From contig CDMY01000557.1 of assembly GCA_001179505.1 (NCBI GenBank), forward strand, positions 1 to 51,940: a DNA stretch of 51,940 nt, read 5' to 3'. Source of the stretch: Vitrella brassicaformis (lineage: Eukaryota > Sar > Vitrellaceae). Shown piece by piece: positions 1 through 16,500 of the stretch (position 1 is the stretch's first letter; the number at the start of each line of letters is the position of its first letter). The notes under the pieces are model-generated. The model made no database searches. It was not told where the DNA came from and worked only from the letters and a program-made list of their open reading frames with translations. A program made the position numbers and the translations under genes.

Positions 1-462
1 TCCGTTACACAGCAATCTACCCTAGCTCACAAGCTCGCAGTGGTTCGTCTTGCCAAGCTGGCAAACCTGACACTGCCCTCTGCGTGCTGCGTGTTGCGTG
101 TCCGGGTTGCATGTTAGGGTGCCTGTTTCATGTTGGCGATAACTCAGAGGAGCGTCGAGGGTGCTGTGAATGAAAGTAGAAAGATCTGCGGACGTCGTCG
201 TGGCAGCCGAGGCATAGATTTCACTGGCGGGACGATTCGGCGAAGCAAACGGCAAAGAGGTGTGAGCGTCGGTGCGCCCTTGTCGAGCAGAGGACGTGCT
301 GTGTTGAATGCGCTGTTGTGCTTCTTGACAGACACCTGTGAGGTGCTGATCTGTCGTGTGTCTGAGCGGAGCTCTTGTGGCTCATTGAGTTTTGCTCAAA
401 GGTGAGTCACACGCCATGCTGTCATGCTGCTCAGTCATCGGCTGTCCGTCGTCGTTGTGTGT
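1..462. other. Unassigned sequence upstream of the duplicated gene
   Basis: I see no recognisable gene here. Short open frames exist on both strands but show no family motif or convincing splice structure. The sequence is unique relative to copy B of the duplicated gene, because similarity to that copy starts near 463. It may hold the promoter or 5' untranslated exons of the following gene. Confidence 0.4.
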
Positions 463-2408
463 GTCACAGGCCTGTGCCCAGCAGACAGGTCTTCGTCTGC
501 TGATTGTGTTGGCGGTGACTCGAAGCGCCAACGTGTCGACGGCCGTGCCGCTGGGGATGCTGGTGAGATCACACACACACGGTTGGCTGACAGACAGACT
601 GACAGACAGACAGACAGACAGACAGACGTGCAACGGACCATCGTGTATGTGTGTTTGCACAGGCGTCGGTGCGATGAATGGCACAGCCGCTCACCACCAC
701 CAGCGGCAGGAGGGACACAGCCAAGCAGCATCGGTTAGTGAGGCAGTGCGGCACCACACATCACCGTGGGAATGGCTGAGTCTCACTGAGAGTGCCTCTG
801 TTCACTGTGTGTGCAGGCGTCCCCCCCTGTGTGTGTCGGGTCGGGTGATGTCTGTGGTCGGCTGGCGGCCATTCACTCACTCATTCAGCAGGTGGGTGAC
901 GCACAGACATCGACCCACTGGTGGATGCAGCCGTGGTATGTCTGCTCTGTGTGTGTATCAGGTGGCCACTGAGGTGTCGGCCGCCGACCCGCTGATAATG
1001 CCGTCCATCGCCGCTGACCAGGTGAGTCACACAGACACAGTGAGGGGGGCGGCTCAACACATTCCGCCTTATCTGTCGTCTGTGTGATGGCTTCAGGCGT
1101 CCGTCATTGCCCATGAGTGGTCATCTGTCAAGTCGAGCGTGTCGACCCTCTCGGCCGCCGTGGCCACCATCGTCCACCACATCTCTGCCGCCCCGCCCCC
1201 TCCCCCCGGCCAACCAGACACTGCCGTGGACGTGACGGCCAACCGGCTGCCGTCCGATGTGTTCTGTGACGGTGTGGTGGGCTACCTCCCTGTCGACGTG
1301 GCCATTAGCCCGGCGCGTGCAACCAACACCCACTACGGCACACAACTCATCAACGAGGCCTTCATGCTCAAGCGCGTCGACTGCTCGCTCGACAGCAACC
1401 ACCTCAGCGGCCTCATCGACGTCTATCGGCCGTCATTCCAGTACTTCAGCAAATGCGCCTATGTGCTCGAGCAGGGAGGTCATGTGTGGCGGGAGATGGC
1501 CGAATTCATTCGTGTGGCGGCCATCTACAAGCTCATCAAGGCACTGCCCCTGTCTCTGATGCTGTCGCCTCAGTGGATGGCCGACCATCTGGCCAGCAAG
1601 AGCGAATTCCATCAGATGCCGGCCGCATTAGCCATCTACAGCACATTCGCCACATGCTCAGCCACAGGGGGACCACCCTAGAGCTGCGGCGGGTGGAGGG
1701 AGATGACGGCGACAGCGATCAGGAGAGTGACGAGGATGAGAGCAACGGTGACAGAGACAGCGACAGTGACGATGAGATGAATGAGGATGGCGCTGGGGGC
1801 GGCGACGCGAGTGCCGGAGAGGGCACAGCGGGCAGCGGCCAGGGGAGGCAGCAGGGCGGTGGCGGTGGTGGTGTGACGAGGCAGCGCTACAGGATCGGCG
1901 ATGTCGAATTCACGACGGTCCCCCTCATCGATCTGCCCCCCGCCCACCCCTACCGAGCCACGTACAATGCCGTCGACCCGCCCGTCCGCTGGAGGGGCTG
2001 GCTCTTTCGATCATTCACGGCATTCATCAAGCGGATGGCCCTGTGGTTCTGGCATGACCAAGTGGGAGGGGTGGAGCAGAAGCGTGTGACTAGTGCTCGT
2101 GTCGGCCCTGACGACACTCGCTATCTGTCCCTGCTGACGGAGCCCATCGAGGGCCACAAGACCATCGACTTCATGCTTTGGCAGCCAGGCCAGCGACATG
2201 ACGGCCGCGAGCGATTCATCATCCTCAAGGGCACAGCAGCGACAGACACCATCGTGGCTTACCTGTGGCTGGACAGTGGCAACATCCACCTCTACACGAC
2301 CGAGGCCCCGATTGAGGGCAACACGCGCATCGAGCGCTTCCCAGTTGCTGTGGCGGCCGCCCGACCTCTGCTGGCAACACATGGGCTCGAGAGAACAGTG
2401 CTCCGATA
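463..2408 (+). repeat. Inverted duplication, arm A
   Basis: This segment matches the reverse complement of about 10940-12838 almost end to end, introns included. The similarity starts at a CACAG/GACAG acceptor-like sequence and stops near the stop codon of copy A; the flanks on both sides are unrelated. Introns are as similar as exons (for example the intron at 734-816 against 12466-12543), which points to a recent duplication. The acidic/Gly-rich stretch around 1690-1880 is the main length-variable part. Both boundaries are by-eye estimates. Confidence 0.85.
596..626 (+). repeat. CAGA microsatellite in the duplicated gene
   Basis: A run of CAGA units interrupted by CTGA. The same place in copy B (about 12655-12708 on the plus strand) holds the complementary TGTC array with a different unit number, so the array has changed length since the duplication. 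Confidence 0.8.
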
Positions 2409-2409
2409 G
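674..2409 (+). pseudogene. Copy A of an unknown duplicated gene, frameshifted
   Basis: Function not recognised. Exons by comparison with intact copy B: 674-733, 817-891, 962-1021, 1097-2409, all joined in phase 0, giving 20, 25 and 20 residues before the long last exon. In the last exon the frame breaks near 1648: copy B reads ACATTCGGCCAC where copy A reads ACATTCGCCACA, a loss of one G. The N-terminal frame then ends at 1681, while the C-terminal half continues in another frame to the stop at 2407-2409. Up to the break it matches copy B closely; afterwards it has an expanded Asp/Glu/Ser/Gly tract and a conserved basic and aromatic C-terminal region. A further exon-like stretch at 469-562 is conserved in both copies, but it cannot be joined in frame to the ATG at 674, so it may be 5' untranslated. 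A sequencing error could mimic the frameshift. Confidence 0.7.
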
Positions 2410-3151
2410 ATGCCTTACATAGCAACACACTGGTGAGGTACACGGGAGGTTGGGAGTGAGGGGGCTGTAGGCGTGTGTAGAAAGGGTGGGTGGCGGCTGG
2501 TAGAGGAATACATATCTTCTGGTGACCTGGCTGGCCGCACACTGTGACTGACTGACTCGTTTGTCGGTGGCCATGTGTCTGTCTGTTTGGCACCTTTGTC
2601 TGCATTGCATGCCGATACCGTTCAACAGATGCTTTAAGAGGCTGTCTCGACGTAAGCAAGTGTCCGGCGGTCTGCCGCCATCAAGTCAATCATGCCGCCG
2701 TTCATGATTCATTCATCAGTGTGGAGCCACACAAGAATAAGTCAAAGCCACGGGAGGCAGGCAGTCAGGGAAAGGAAGGAGACCTACAAGGCCGTGATCT
2801 CGTGATCCGCACTACTTAGTTAGCCAAACTACGCACACATCCATCCATCCATCAGGACGCTACTTACTGCTGCGCTGCATGCCCTCACAAGTGTGTCATC
2901 GGCAGCAGCGCGTATCGACCGACCTCAATCACTACCACTACTGTCTGTCTGTCTGTCGACCGCCCCCTGCCCCCATCTACAGCGCACACGACTCTTCTTG
3001 GCGTCACCTCACCGACCGCCACTAGCCATCGAGTCAGTCCACTCACTGCCTCCCTCGCGCCCCAGGTGGTGAGTGAGGGATGACTCATCCGTCGTGGGAG
3101 GGCTTGCTTGCACTACTTAGACGAATCCCCGGATTTGCAGGCTCTGGTTCC
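2410..3151. other. Convergent intergenic region
   Basis: Lies between the 3' ends of copy A and the YAK1-like kinase. It contains a CATC run near 2840, a CTGT run at 2941-2958 and otherwise unremarkable sequence. No gene or structured RNA was recognised. It presumably carries both 3' untranslated regions. Confidence 0.5.
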
Positions 3152-7990
<4,839 letters not shown>

Positions 7991-8388
7991 CGCTCTCGCC
8001 CCGACGCACCGGGAGCCTCAATTGCTGCGGCGGATGCCGATTGGACGATGCCGCTCTCGCGCGCAGTGAGACATACTGCTTCCGCCTCCTGTTACCCGCT
8101 GTTCTCGCGATTTCCTTGCCCACCGGGATCACATGGACTTGGTCTCCCTTCAGATCACGCCCATCTTCGAATTCACTCCACCGAGTTCGCAAACAATCGC
8201 GAGCTTAGCTCGCAAACCTTCATGAAGGCTCCTGAGGCTTGTGGGACACAGGCAGCTTGTGTGGATTCACTGCGGAAGAGCGACGGTGGAATCAGGCCAT
8301 GAGGCGCATTCTCTGGTAAGGACGCAGTCATGAGAGGGATGCAGGCCAGGCCCTGTACGTGTGTGTTCCCGCTTGTCCTGTCCTGCAG
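7991..8388. other. Divergent promoter region, kinase / FHGT gene
   Basis: 398 bp between two divergent start codons. It contains a short inverted repeat, GCGAGC TTA GCTCGC (about 8198-8212). The plus-strand ATG at 8389 is directly preceded by TCCTGCAG, a good 3' splice site, so an untranslated leader exon of the plus gene may lie in this interval. The ~25-bp element found in other divergent promoters of the window is absent. Confidence 0.45.
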
Positions 8389-10346
8389 ATGTCCCCGTGG
8401 CCGAGCAGAGACCACGAGACCACCAGCGGGGTTGTTGAAGCAGGTGTCAAGTGGGCCTGGAGGCAGGTAAGAGCAACACACAACGATTTGGGGGTGAGCA
8501 AGGGCGCCATCTGTCTGTTCTGCGTGCTTTCAGGCATCTGTCGACCACCATTGACCACGCCAGCGTGTTTGTCCTGTTTTCGCTGAATCACGCGCGTGAG
8601 CATCTGGCAGATGGGTTCGCGAGCCAGGGTGCCCGAAGAGGAGGCATTCTCCACCGAGGCCCTGAAGTGCTCTGTGTTTCGTTCGTGCGCACCGGTAAGC
8701 CGCCGAGCGACCAGCAAGTGTGATGTGCCGACCCCCCTGCCCTGAGCTAGTTATCGGTGTGTGATTTGTGTGATTGCTTATTTGATTTGATTGTCCACCA
8801 GGTGTTGTCATCGATGGGCATCGATGACGAAGTGCTGGACAGCAAGTACCACAAGTGCTACTGTGACAAGTGCTGCCGGGCCAGGGGCGAGCGCAAGGGC
8901 ATCTACTACACCCGGTGAGCGAGCGGCCACACAGCCATACACACCACACACACCACACACACCACACACGCCCCTCAATGATTCTTTCGTCCACCCCATT
9001 CCCATTATTCTTAACCCAGAGGGACCCCCCCGACGATGTACGCCCTTCCCTTTGGTTGGTGTCGCTTCGCCCTTCGGCTGAGCCAGGACGAGCTGGACAA
9101 GTTCCGCACCTGGAACGTGTCCTTCCACGGCACACACAAGGACAGCGTCCGCGGCATCGTCCGCGACAGGCGGCTGCGGGTGCCCGACAACAAGTCCATC
9201 TTCATCCGGGACGGCCACCTGCCCGACCAGTTCTACTACTTCACCACACCCTCCGTCGTCTACGCGTCCTTCGGGCTGTATGCCGAACCCTTCGAAGTGA
9301 GGGAGGGGGGATGCACACACACACACGCAGACAGACAGACACACAGGCTGACTTGTCTATATGTGGCCTGGTGTGGTGTGGTGGTTGCGTTGGTTGGATG
9401 GATTGCAGCACGACGGTCAGCTGTGGCAGGTGCTGGTGCAGCTGCTGCAGCGGCCCGGCAGCTTCGAAAAGGGCTTCGAGACGTCGGGACTGGGTACGGC
9501 AGGCAGGCAGGCAGGCAGACCAGATGGCAAGACAACGCGATATGTGCCTGCATCCATCCATTTCTCCACCTGTCTGTCTGTGTGTCTGTCTGTCTGTGTG
9601 TGTGTGTGTCAGGTATGATCCACCTGGACCCCGGTTTCCCCAACCACGAGGTGGAGTGGAAGTCGAATGTGGACGGTGCGGCGGTGGTGTACGCCGTGCT
9701 GGTGCGTCCCATCCCCAACAGGGAGCCCGAGGGGCTGGTCTACCCACACGGCACCTTCTTCAGAATACGCAACTACTCCTGGTACCAGCCCTTCGACGGA
9801 TCGCCGCCATTCTTCCCCTCCAGCCAGCTGTTCAACAACACCAGCAGTGGCCAGGGGGGGAGCAGCAGCAGTGGCAGCAGCAGCAGGGGGGCAGGTGCTG
9901 CTGCGCGGGGCGGGCAGCTCACACAGCAGCTGATTAGGGTGAGTGAAGACGTCATGGGGTCGCACCAGGCCCCTCACCCGCACCCACACCACAGTGCCGC
10001 TGTGCCAGCATCCCCGGTCCCCTCGGCCCCCTCCGCCCCTCAGCTGGGCAGCGGCTCACTGTCGAATGCGCAGAACGGCCGTCCCACCCTCCCTCATCAC
10101 TCGTACGTTGTGAGTGGACACCACCACCACCAGCCCGCCCCCTCCTCACACCCACCACCTCATGTGCCGCCACTTTGGCCACATGTGGCGGGCCAGCCGC
10201 CCCCATTGTACTACTATCCCCCTCCTGCTGCCGCTGCTGCTGCTGGTGGTGGTGGAGCACCCTCCCTCCCCCATATGTCGATGCCGGCCAACGTGGTGAC
10301 GGTGCCGCCCGGGAGCACCGTGTGGATCATGCACACGGGCCGGTAG
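8389..10346 (+). CDS. Unknown protein with CxxC knuckle and FHGT domain (neuralised-like-4 C-terminal type)
   Basis: Exons 8389-8466, 8611-8694, 8802-8914, 9020-9296, 9409-9493, 9613-10346; 456 residues with consistent phases. The core reads: a Cys-rich start (CYCDKCCRARGERKG), then LPFGWCRFALRL, then WNVSFHGTHKDSVRGIV, a YYFTTPSVVYASFGLY segment, and EVEWKSNVDGAAVVYAVLVR. The order of CxxC, WCRFALRL, xHGT and EVEW is, from memory, like the C-terminal domain of neuralised-like protein 4 and relatives, which has a fold recalling ADP-ribosyltransferases; no catalytic role can be claimed. The last 150 residues are low complexity (Ser, His, Pro, Ala, Gly) with no domain. The start is uncertain: both ATG 8389 and ATG 8611 follow acceptor-like CAG, so the protein may begin at 8611 (28 codons in its first exon). 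Confidence 0.7.
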
Positions 10347-10829
10347 CACAGGGGGGTATGGGGGCGGGCGGGGCAAGTTTTCCCTGCAGACAGGTCCCTC
10401 GCGGCTGAGGCACATGGAATGGATGTGTCCATCCATCCATCCGTCGATCCATCCATCTGTGTGTCTGCCTGTGTGTGGTTGAGATGGCGGGGTGGAGAGG
10501 ACTTGCTGGCCGACTGAGTGATTTTGTTTGTAGTTGCTCGTGTGAGTGAGTGCTTTTTCCTGTGTGTGGTACCGATGGCTGGCGCGATAAGGACAGATGG
10601 ATGAATGGATCGATAGACAACAGTGACTGATCTGTGAGAGAGAAAGCTGTGTGTGTGAATGAATGCTCGAATGTTCACACAGAAATGGTCCCATCAGCGA
10701 GTCACGGCAGATCAATCAGCTGCATGCATCGAGTGTCACAGACTGGCTGAGCAGCAGCTGCTCTGGCAGCTGGCAAGGCAACTCTGTCTCTCTGAAACAG
10801 ATGTGCTCCACCGGGTAGGGTAGGGTAGG
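10347..10829. other. Convergent intergenic region
   Basis: Separates the 3' ends of the FHGT gene and copy B. It contains CATC/GATC repeats (10425-10460) and, at 10816-10830, three tandem GGGTA units that look telomere-like but are too few to mean much. No gene was seen. Confidence 0.5.
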
Positions 10830-12603
10830 CTACACCGACCCCCCAGCACCTGCAAACATCAGTGCAGCATACCACACAGGAAATGATGCCGCCGCCTCTC
10901 CCTTCCCCAAGCGCCCCCCCTCACCCAGCGAACGAGGCAATCCGAGGACTGCCTGCTCTAGCTCATGTGTTGCCAGCAGAGGTCGGGCGGCCGCCACAGC
11001 AGCTGGGAAGCGCTCGATGTCCGTGTTGCCCTTAATCGGGGCCTCGGTCGTGTAGAGGTGGATGTTGCCACTGCCAATCCGCATCCAAGCTTCGATGGTG
11101 TCGGTCGCTGCGGTGCCCTTGAAGATGATGAGTCGCTCGCGGCCGTCATCTCCCTGGCCTGGCGGCTCACCCATATAGTCGACGGTCTTGTAGCCCTCGA
11201 TGGGCTCCGTCAGCAGGGACAGATAGCGAGTGTCGTCAAGGCCGACACGAGCACCCGTCACACGCTTCTGCTCAACGCCCTCTTGACGACACCAGTACAT
11301 CAGGACCATCCGCTCGATGAATGCCGTGAAGGATGGGAAGAAAAAGTCCCTCCTCCGAATGGGCGGGTCGACGGCACTGTATGCGCTGCGGTAGGGGTAG
11401 GCGGGGGGCAGATCGGTGAGGGGGAGCGTCGTGAATTCGACATCGCCGATTCTGTAGCGCTGTCTCGTCACACCACCACCGCCATCGCCCTGCTGCCCTC
11501 TGTCCTCATCTTCATCACTGCTTGCCCCCTCCATGTCCTCATCGTCGCCATCACTGTCGCTGTCCTGATCGCCGTCATCTCCCTCCACCCGCCGCAGCTC
11601 TAAGGTGGTCCCTTGGTGATGGAGCAAGTGGCCGAATGTGTTGTAGATGGCCAGGGCGAGAGGCAGCTCATCGAAGGCCGCCTTGGTGGCCAGATGGTCG
11701 GCCATCCACTGAGGCGACAGCATCAGAGGCAGGGGCAGTGCCTTGATGAGCTTGTAGATGGCCGCCACACGAATGAATTCGGCCATCTCCCGCCACACAT
11801 GACCTCCTTGCTCGAGCACATAGGCGCACTTGCTGAAGTACTGGAATGTCGGCCGATAGACGTCGATGAGGCCGCTGAGGTGATTGCTGTCGAGCGAGCA
11901 GTCGACGCGCTTGAGCATGAAGGCCTCGTTGATGAGTTGTGTGCCGTAGTGGGTGTTGGTTGCACGCGCCGGGCTAATGGCCACGTCGACAGGGAGGTAG
12001 CCCACCACACCGTCACAGAACACATCGGACGGCAGCCGGTTGGCCGTCACGTCCACGGCAGTGTCTGGTTGGCAGGGGGGAGGGGGCGGGGCGGCAGAGA
12101 TGTGGTGGGTGATGGTGGCCACGGCAGCGGAGAGGGTCGACACGCTCGACTTGACAGATGACCACTCATGGGCAATGACGGACGCCTGAAGCCATCACAC
12201 AGACGACAGATAAGGCGGAATGTGTTGAGCCGCCCCCCTCACTGTGTCTGTGTGACTCACCTGGTCGTCGGTAATGGACGGCATTATCAGCGGGTCGACG
12301 GCCGACACCTCAGTGGCCATCTGACACACACACAGAGCAGACACACCACGGCTGCATCCCCCAGTGGGTCGATGTCTGTGTGTCACCCACCTGCTGAATG
12401 AGTGAGTGAATGGCCGCCAGCCGACCACAGACATCACCCGACCCCACACACACAGGGGGGGACGCCTGCACACACAGTGAGGCACTCTCAGTGAGACTCA
12501 GCCATTCCCACGGTGATGTGTGGTGCCGCACTGCCTCCCTCACCGATGCTGCTTGACTGTGCCCCTCCTGCCGCTGGTGGTGGTGAGCGGCTGTGCCATT
12601 CAT
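10830..12603 (-). CDS. Intact copy B of the duplicated unknown gene
   Basis: Exons (minus): 12603-12544, 12465-12391, 12320-12261, 12185-10830; 516 residues, all introns phase 0. No known domain was recognised. The protein has a His/Gln-rich start, an alpha-helical-looking middle (about residues 65-250), an acidic linker of Asp/Glu/Ser followed by Gly (about 265-300), and a C-terminal part starting at TRQRYRIGDVEF that is best conserved between the copies. No signal peptide or membrane segment is obvious. Compared with copy A it keeps the G that copy A lost and carries a different, longer C-terminus (about 36 extra residues rich in Gly and Ala), because the duplication ends just before the stop. 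An in-frame ATG at 12603 is used as the start in both copies; a conserved exon-like stretch upstream (about 12738-12831) may be untranslated. Confidence 0.75.
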
Positions 12604-12674
12604 CGCACCGACGCCTGTCCACCAAACACATACACGATGGTCCGTTGCACCTCTGTCTGTCTGTCTGTCAGTCA

Positions 12675-12705
<31 letters not shown>

Positions 12706-12838
12706 AGTCAGCCAGCCGTGTGTGTGAGATCTCACCAGCATCCCCAGCGGCACGGCCGTCGACACGTTGGCGTTTCGCGTCACCGCCAACACAATCAGCA
12801 GACGAAGACCTGTCTGATGGGCACAGGCCTGTCACACA
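10940..12838 (-). repeat. Inverted duplication, arm B
   Basis: Reverse-complement partner of 463-2408. The two arms enclose about 8.5 kb holding the YAK1-like kinase and the FHGT gene. Introns and exons are both highly similar. The distal end (12838) coincides with the acceptor-like GACAG before the shared upstream exon. Confidence 0.85.
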
Positions 12839-13508
12839 TATGAAAATGGGCAGCTGGTGATTGCATGACAGTGATGATCCTCCCATCTTGTGCACATTCA
12901 TCATTGCCGCCTCACCTCCTTGCGATACGATGCAAATCCGACGCAAAGCAGCTGCTCAGGCACAGAGCTCGACACTCTGAGGAAGACGCACACGACACAC
13001 ATCCAGCACACTCCCAGACTGAGAGGGCGCCTTGTGTTGATGCTCACCTTTTGGCTCGGTCAACCGAGGCTCTCGCAGATTCACCAAGAATCACCAAGCA
13101 ACCGACACTCGGCTTTCGTCATTGCTGATTTGCAGATCGAAAGCATCCCGCAGCCTGCCATACAATACCACCGGACGACGGCTGGCACCGGACCACTTCT
13201 TTTTCTCCTCCTTTGTGGCGAGCTCAAGCTTGCAGCGCAATCTCGGCCGTGGGCAAAGCTGGCCGCCCGACCCCTTCCCCCCTTCCTTCCCCCTTTCTTT
13301 CTCGACCTGTCGTTTGCATTGGGGTGTGTTTGTCACCCCCCGGCCCCTCGCACGGCAAAACCGCTGCGAGTTTTCTGCAAACGCCATAAGGATGGACGAA
13401 GTCACTGAGGGCGCGAGGAGGGAGAGGTCACTGTGTGGAGCCCTCAAGGTTTTGAGCGCCTTTGTTGAATTCCGGCCCCTTGCAGTCGCGGCTCTCTCTT
13501 TTGAAACG
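12604..13508. other. Divergent region, copy B / beta-helix gene
   Basis: About 900 bp between divergent start codons. It includes the TGTC array of arm B (12655-12708) and unique sequence from 12839. At 13357-13367 it carries AAAACCGCTGC, a half-match to the ~25-bp element found in three other divergent promoters, 142 bp before the ATG at 13509. Open frames here lack family features. Confidence 0.45.
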
Positions 13509-16500
13509 ATGGTGTTTCCCTGGCTCTTCGTCATCTCCCTTTTCTGCCCCGCTGCCGGCGTCCCAGCATGCCCTGCCCTGGATGCATGGCCACCACTGGC
13601 CGAAAAGTGGCTCTCTTTGGTAGGTACCTGCCAGAATAGCCTTATGGCATCGTTAGGCATCGTTTGTGCATGTGCATGCGCTTCTGTGTCTTTGCGCCTG
13701 TATGCAGGGATCCTATAGCTTCAACAGCCTCACGTCGGAGTCTTCTCTGGCGTGGGTTGCCAATGGCGTCACTGCATCCATCAGTATTATCAACGGTGAT
13801 GCCACGATTGCGATGGGGCAGGAGCAGGCCGCATATTTCGATATGGACTTTGATGAAGCAGGAAAGTGCCGCTTTCATCCACGGTTCCCACACACACACG
13901 ATGTGCATTTCCTCTATGTGCAGGGTTGCCTCTTGACTCCTTCGGAGCCCTTGACGTTAACATTTCATTGTCACAAGTGAGTTTGCCAAGTGTACCAGCA
14001 AATCCGAGTTTTTGGAGCGACATCAGACCCAACGGATTCGAGCTGATGAAATCCAGGTTTGGATGACGCACATTCGCACCAGCTGGCTGCATCACCACCT
14101 TTGCTATCCTGGACTTTGTCACGAAGGGCCCGAGCAATGCTCGTGTTGGCTCGTTGATCGTCTTCCGCGAACAGGGCGTCCTGAAGGGGGCAATCACCTA
14201 CACCGACGGCAACGACAATTACATCCAACTGACAGATGAGACATTTCCTCTGGCTGATGACGGCAAGGAGCACGAATACATCTTCGGCGTGCCAACCATC
14301 AGCAACAGTGACGGGACCGGACGCATCTTCTTGTGCGAGGATGGCGTCACACTCATAGAGAAAAACAATCTCAACATTGTCACCACCGTCGTCACTGTGG
14401 TTCGAGTCGGCTACTCCCTGTGGGGTCAGCACACGAGGGGCAGCCTCATCCTTCATCACCTGCAGTTCCTCGTCCCCGAGCTGCCAGACCTTTACGTCAA
14501 CGCAGAGACAGGAGACGACGCAAACGATGGAACCACACCTGCCAGCCCTCTCGCGACAGCCGTCCGAGCTGCAGAGATAGCACGAGCCGGCACCACAATC
14601 CACCTTGCACCAGGCACTTATCGTGGCCCTCTGAAGCTGAGGGGAAACGGCCGTTCGCAGAAGGCGCTAAAATTCGTCGGGGAGGCCAACAAGACGGCGA
14701 TTGTCGGCTCTCTTCGAGCTGACTCGCTGCAATGGAGCCACCATGACGGTAACATATATGAAGCAGATGTCAGCGAAGTGTACGACTCTTGGAAACTGAC
14801 GAAATTGCCGCGGATAGTGTGTGAGGTCGACAGTGCGATGCCCGGTGTGTGTCGGCAGCGTTACTATATTGCTCGCTCGCCCAACTACCACGAGCCGGGC
14901 CCTCCATATGCATATAAGCACATCCAATATTGGTGAGGTGGCACACAGCCTGGAGGATCGCCTTGTGTTGTCATTCCTTTGCTGTCGGCAGGTATATGGC
15001 CGACGGAGGGGCTGGCGTGCCTTCCTGTACCCCGGCACCACCTGGCCGAAACAGGTGGTGCGACGAAGGTGAGAGTGAGAGTAGGGCGGTTACCTGTATA
15101 TTCCATCGTTCCATGTCTCTTGACGTGTCCATTCTTGTTTTTGAAATTCAGATTTGTGGTCATATACGGAGCTTACAGATGTCGATCACTTTCCTGATGA
15201 CGGCAACGGCTCGTATGCCATCCCGCCTCCCGGCATCCAGCCAGCAGCCAACTTAAAGACACTCCCGGATCTCAAGGGCGCGAAAATTTTCATCAACGAC
15301 GGGAGGTCTGGCTTTTGGACGAAGCGCTTTCAAGTCGCAACGCACAGCAAGCAGGCTGGCAAACTCATCATCAACGAGGATTTCTTTTGCCGCGACCCTG
15401 AAATCATCTGCATTCGAGCCTACGCCCAGTACTTCGTCTATGACAAGTTGAACCTTCTGGACAGTCCTGGGGAGTATTGGTTTGACGAAGCAAACCAGAG
15501 GCTCTACATGTGGAAGAACGACGGAGTGGACTGGTCTGAGATCGAGATAATGGGCGACGTGGACTCAAGCGATGAGGCGACAGGCATCGACCTCTCGGGA
15601 AAGTCGTTTATCACTATTGATGGCGTTCGTGTCGCTTTCTTCCGGAGAGGCGTCATCGAGTCTGGCAAGGTAGGATGCACATGCCATCTACCACTTGCGA
15701 CTGATTCACCCATCAATATCCACCTCTCTTTCCTTCAGGAAGGTGAACCCCTCTCACAGCATGTGACTCTGACAAACTGCCACTTTCATGCCATTTCTGA
15801 GGATGGCATCCGCCTTTTCCGCACTCTCGACAGCAATGTTCCAGGGCGAAAAACACAGATGTTGACCATCACCAACAACGTGTTCTCCGAAATAGACGAA
15901 TTTGCTATTTGGTCTGGTCCAAGCTTCTTGCAAACAGACGGAAGGTCAGTCAATCCTCTTGGCGCTGCACGGCGTGCAAGGGGAAAAACAATTGTGTCTT
16001 CTTTTCACTGATGTGCGTGGTTGCATGCTGATGCAGCTCGGAACAAGGGCGAGACCCAACGAATGCTGAGGTCAGTATACGAGATCTCTACGTGGCCCAC
16101 AACTACTTCACCCGCATCAGCTTCCACTACAAGAACCCATTCACTCAAAGGATGTTCGGTCCCGCAGCCGTCTCATTCATGGCTGCGACGAATATCACGT
16201 TCGTGCACAACGTGATAGAATACGTTGGTATGATGCAAGACATGCATACAATGTGACAAAGCTCATGCTTGTTGTGCCGTGTCTTGTTCTTCTGCGTGCA
16301 GGCGGCTATGCGCTTTCAATGCGCTACGTAAAACATGGATCGGACGGAACCCCGTACGCTACTGCCGATGATGTCAGATACGGTGAAAACTTGGCCGCCT
16401 GGAACGAAATGCGCATGGCTTCGTTGGTCAAGGCCGACAGTGGGATAATAGCGGTCTCTGGGGCAAAACCTTTCAACACGCTCTTTTATGAGGTCAGCTG

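Noticed and set aside
8500-8694. Alternative frame HLSTTIDHASVFVLFSLNH before the FHGT gene
   Set aside because: It ends in a phase that gives a stop in the next exon; the frame starting MGSRARVPEEEAF joins correctly.
10816-10830. GGGTA repeats as an internal telomere tract
   Set aside because: Only three units; too short to distinguish from chance in a microsatellite-rich genome.
13990-14056. Donor-like GTGAGT at about 13979 as an intron start in the beta-helix gene
   Set aside because: The sequence after it aligns with the second X domain (NGFELMKS against RGFEIVRM), so it is coding.
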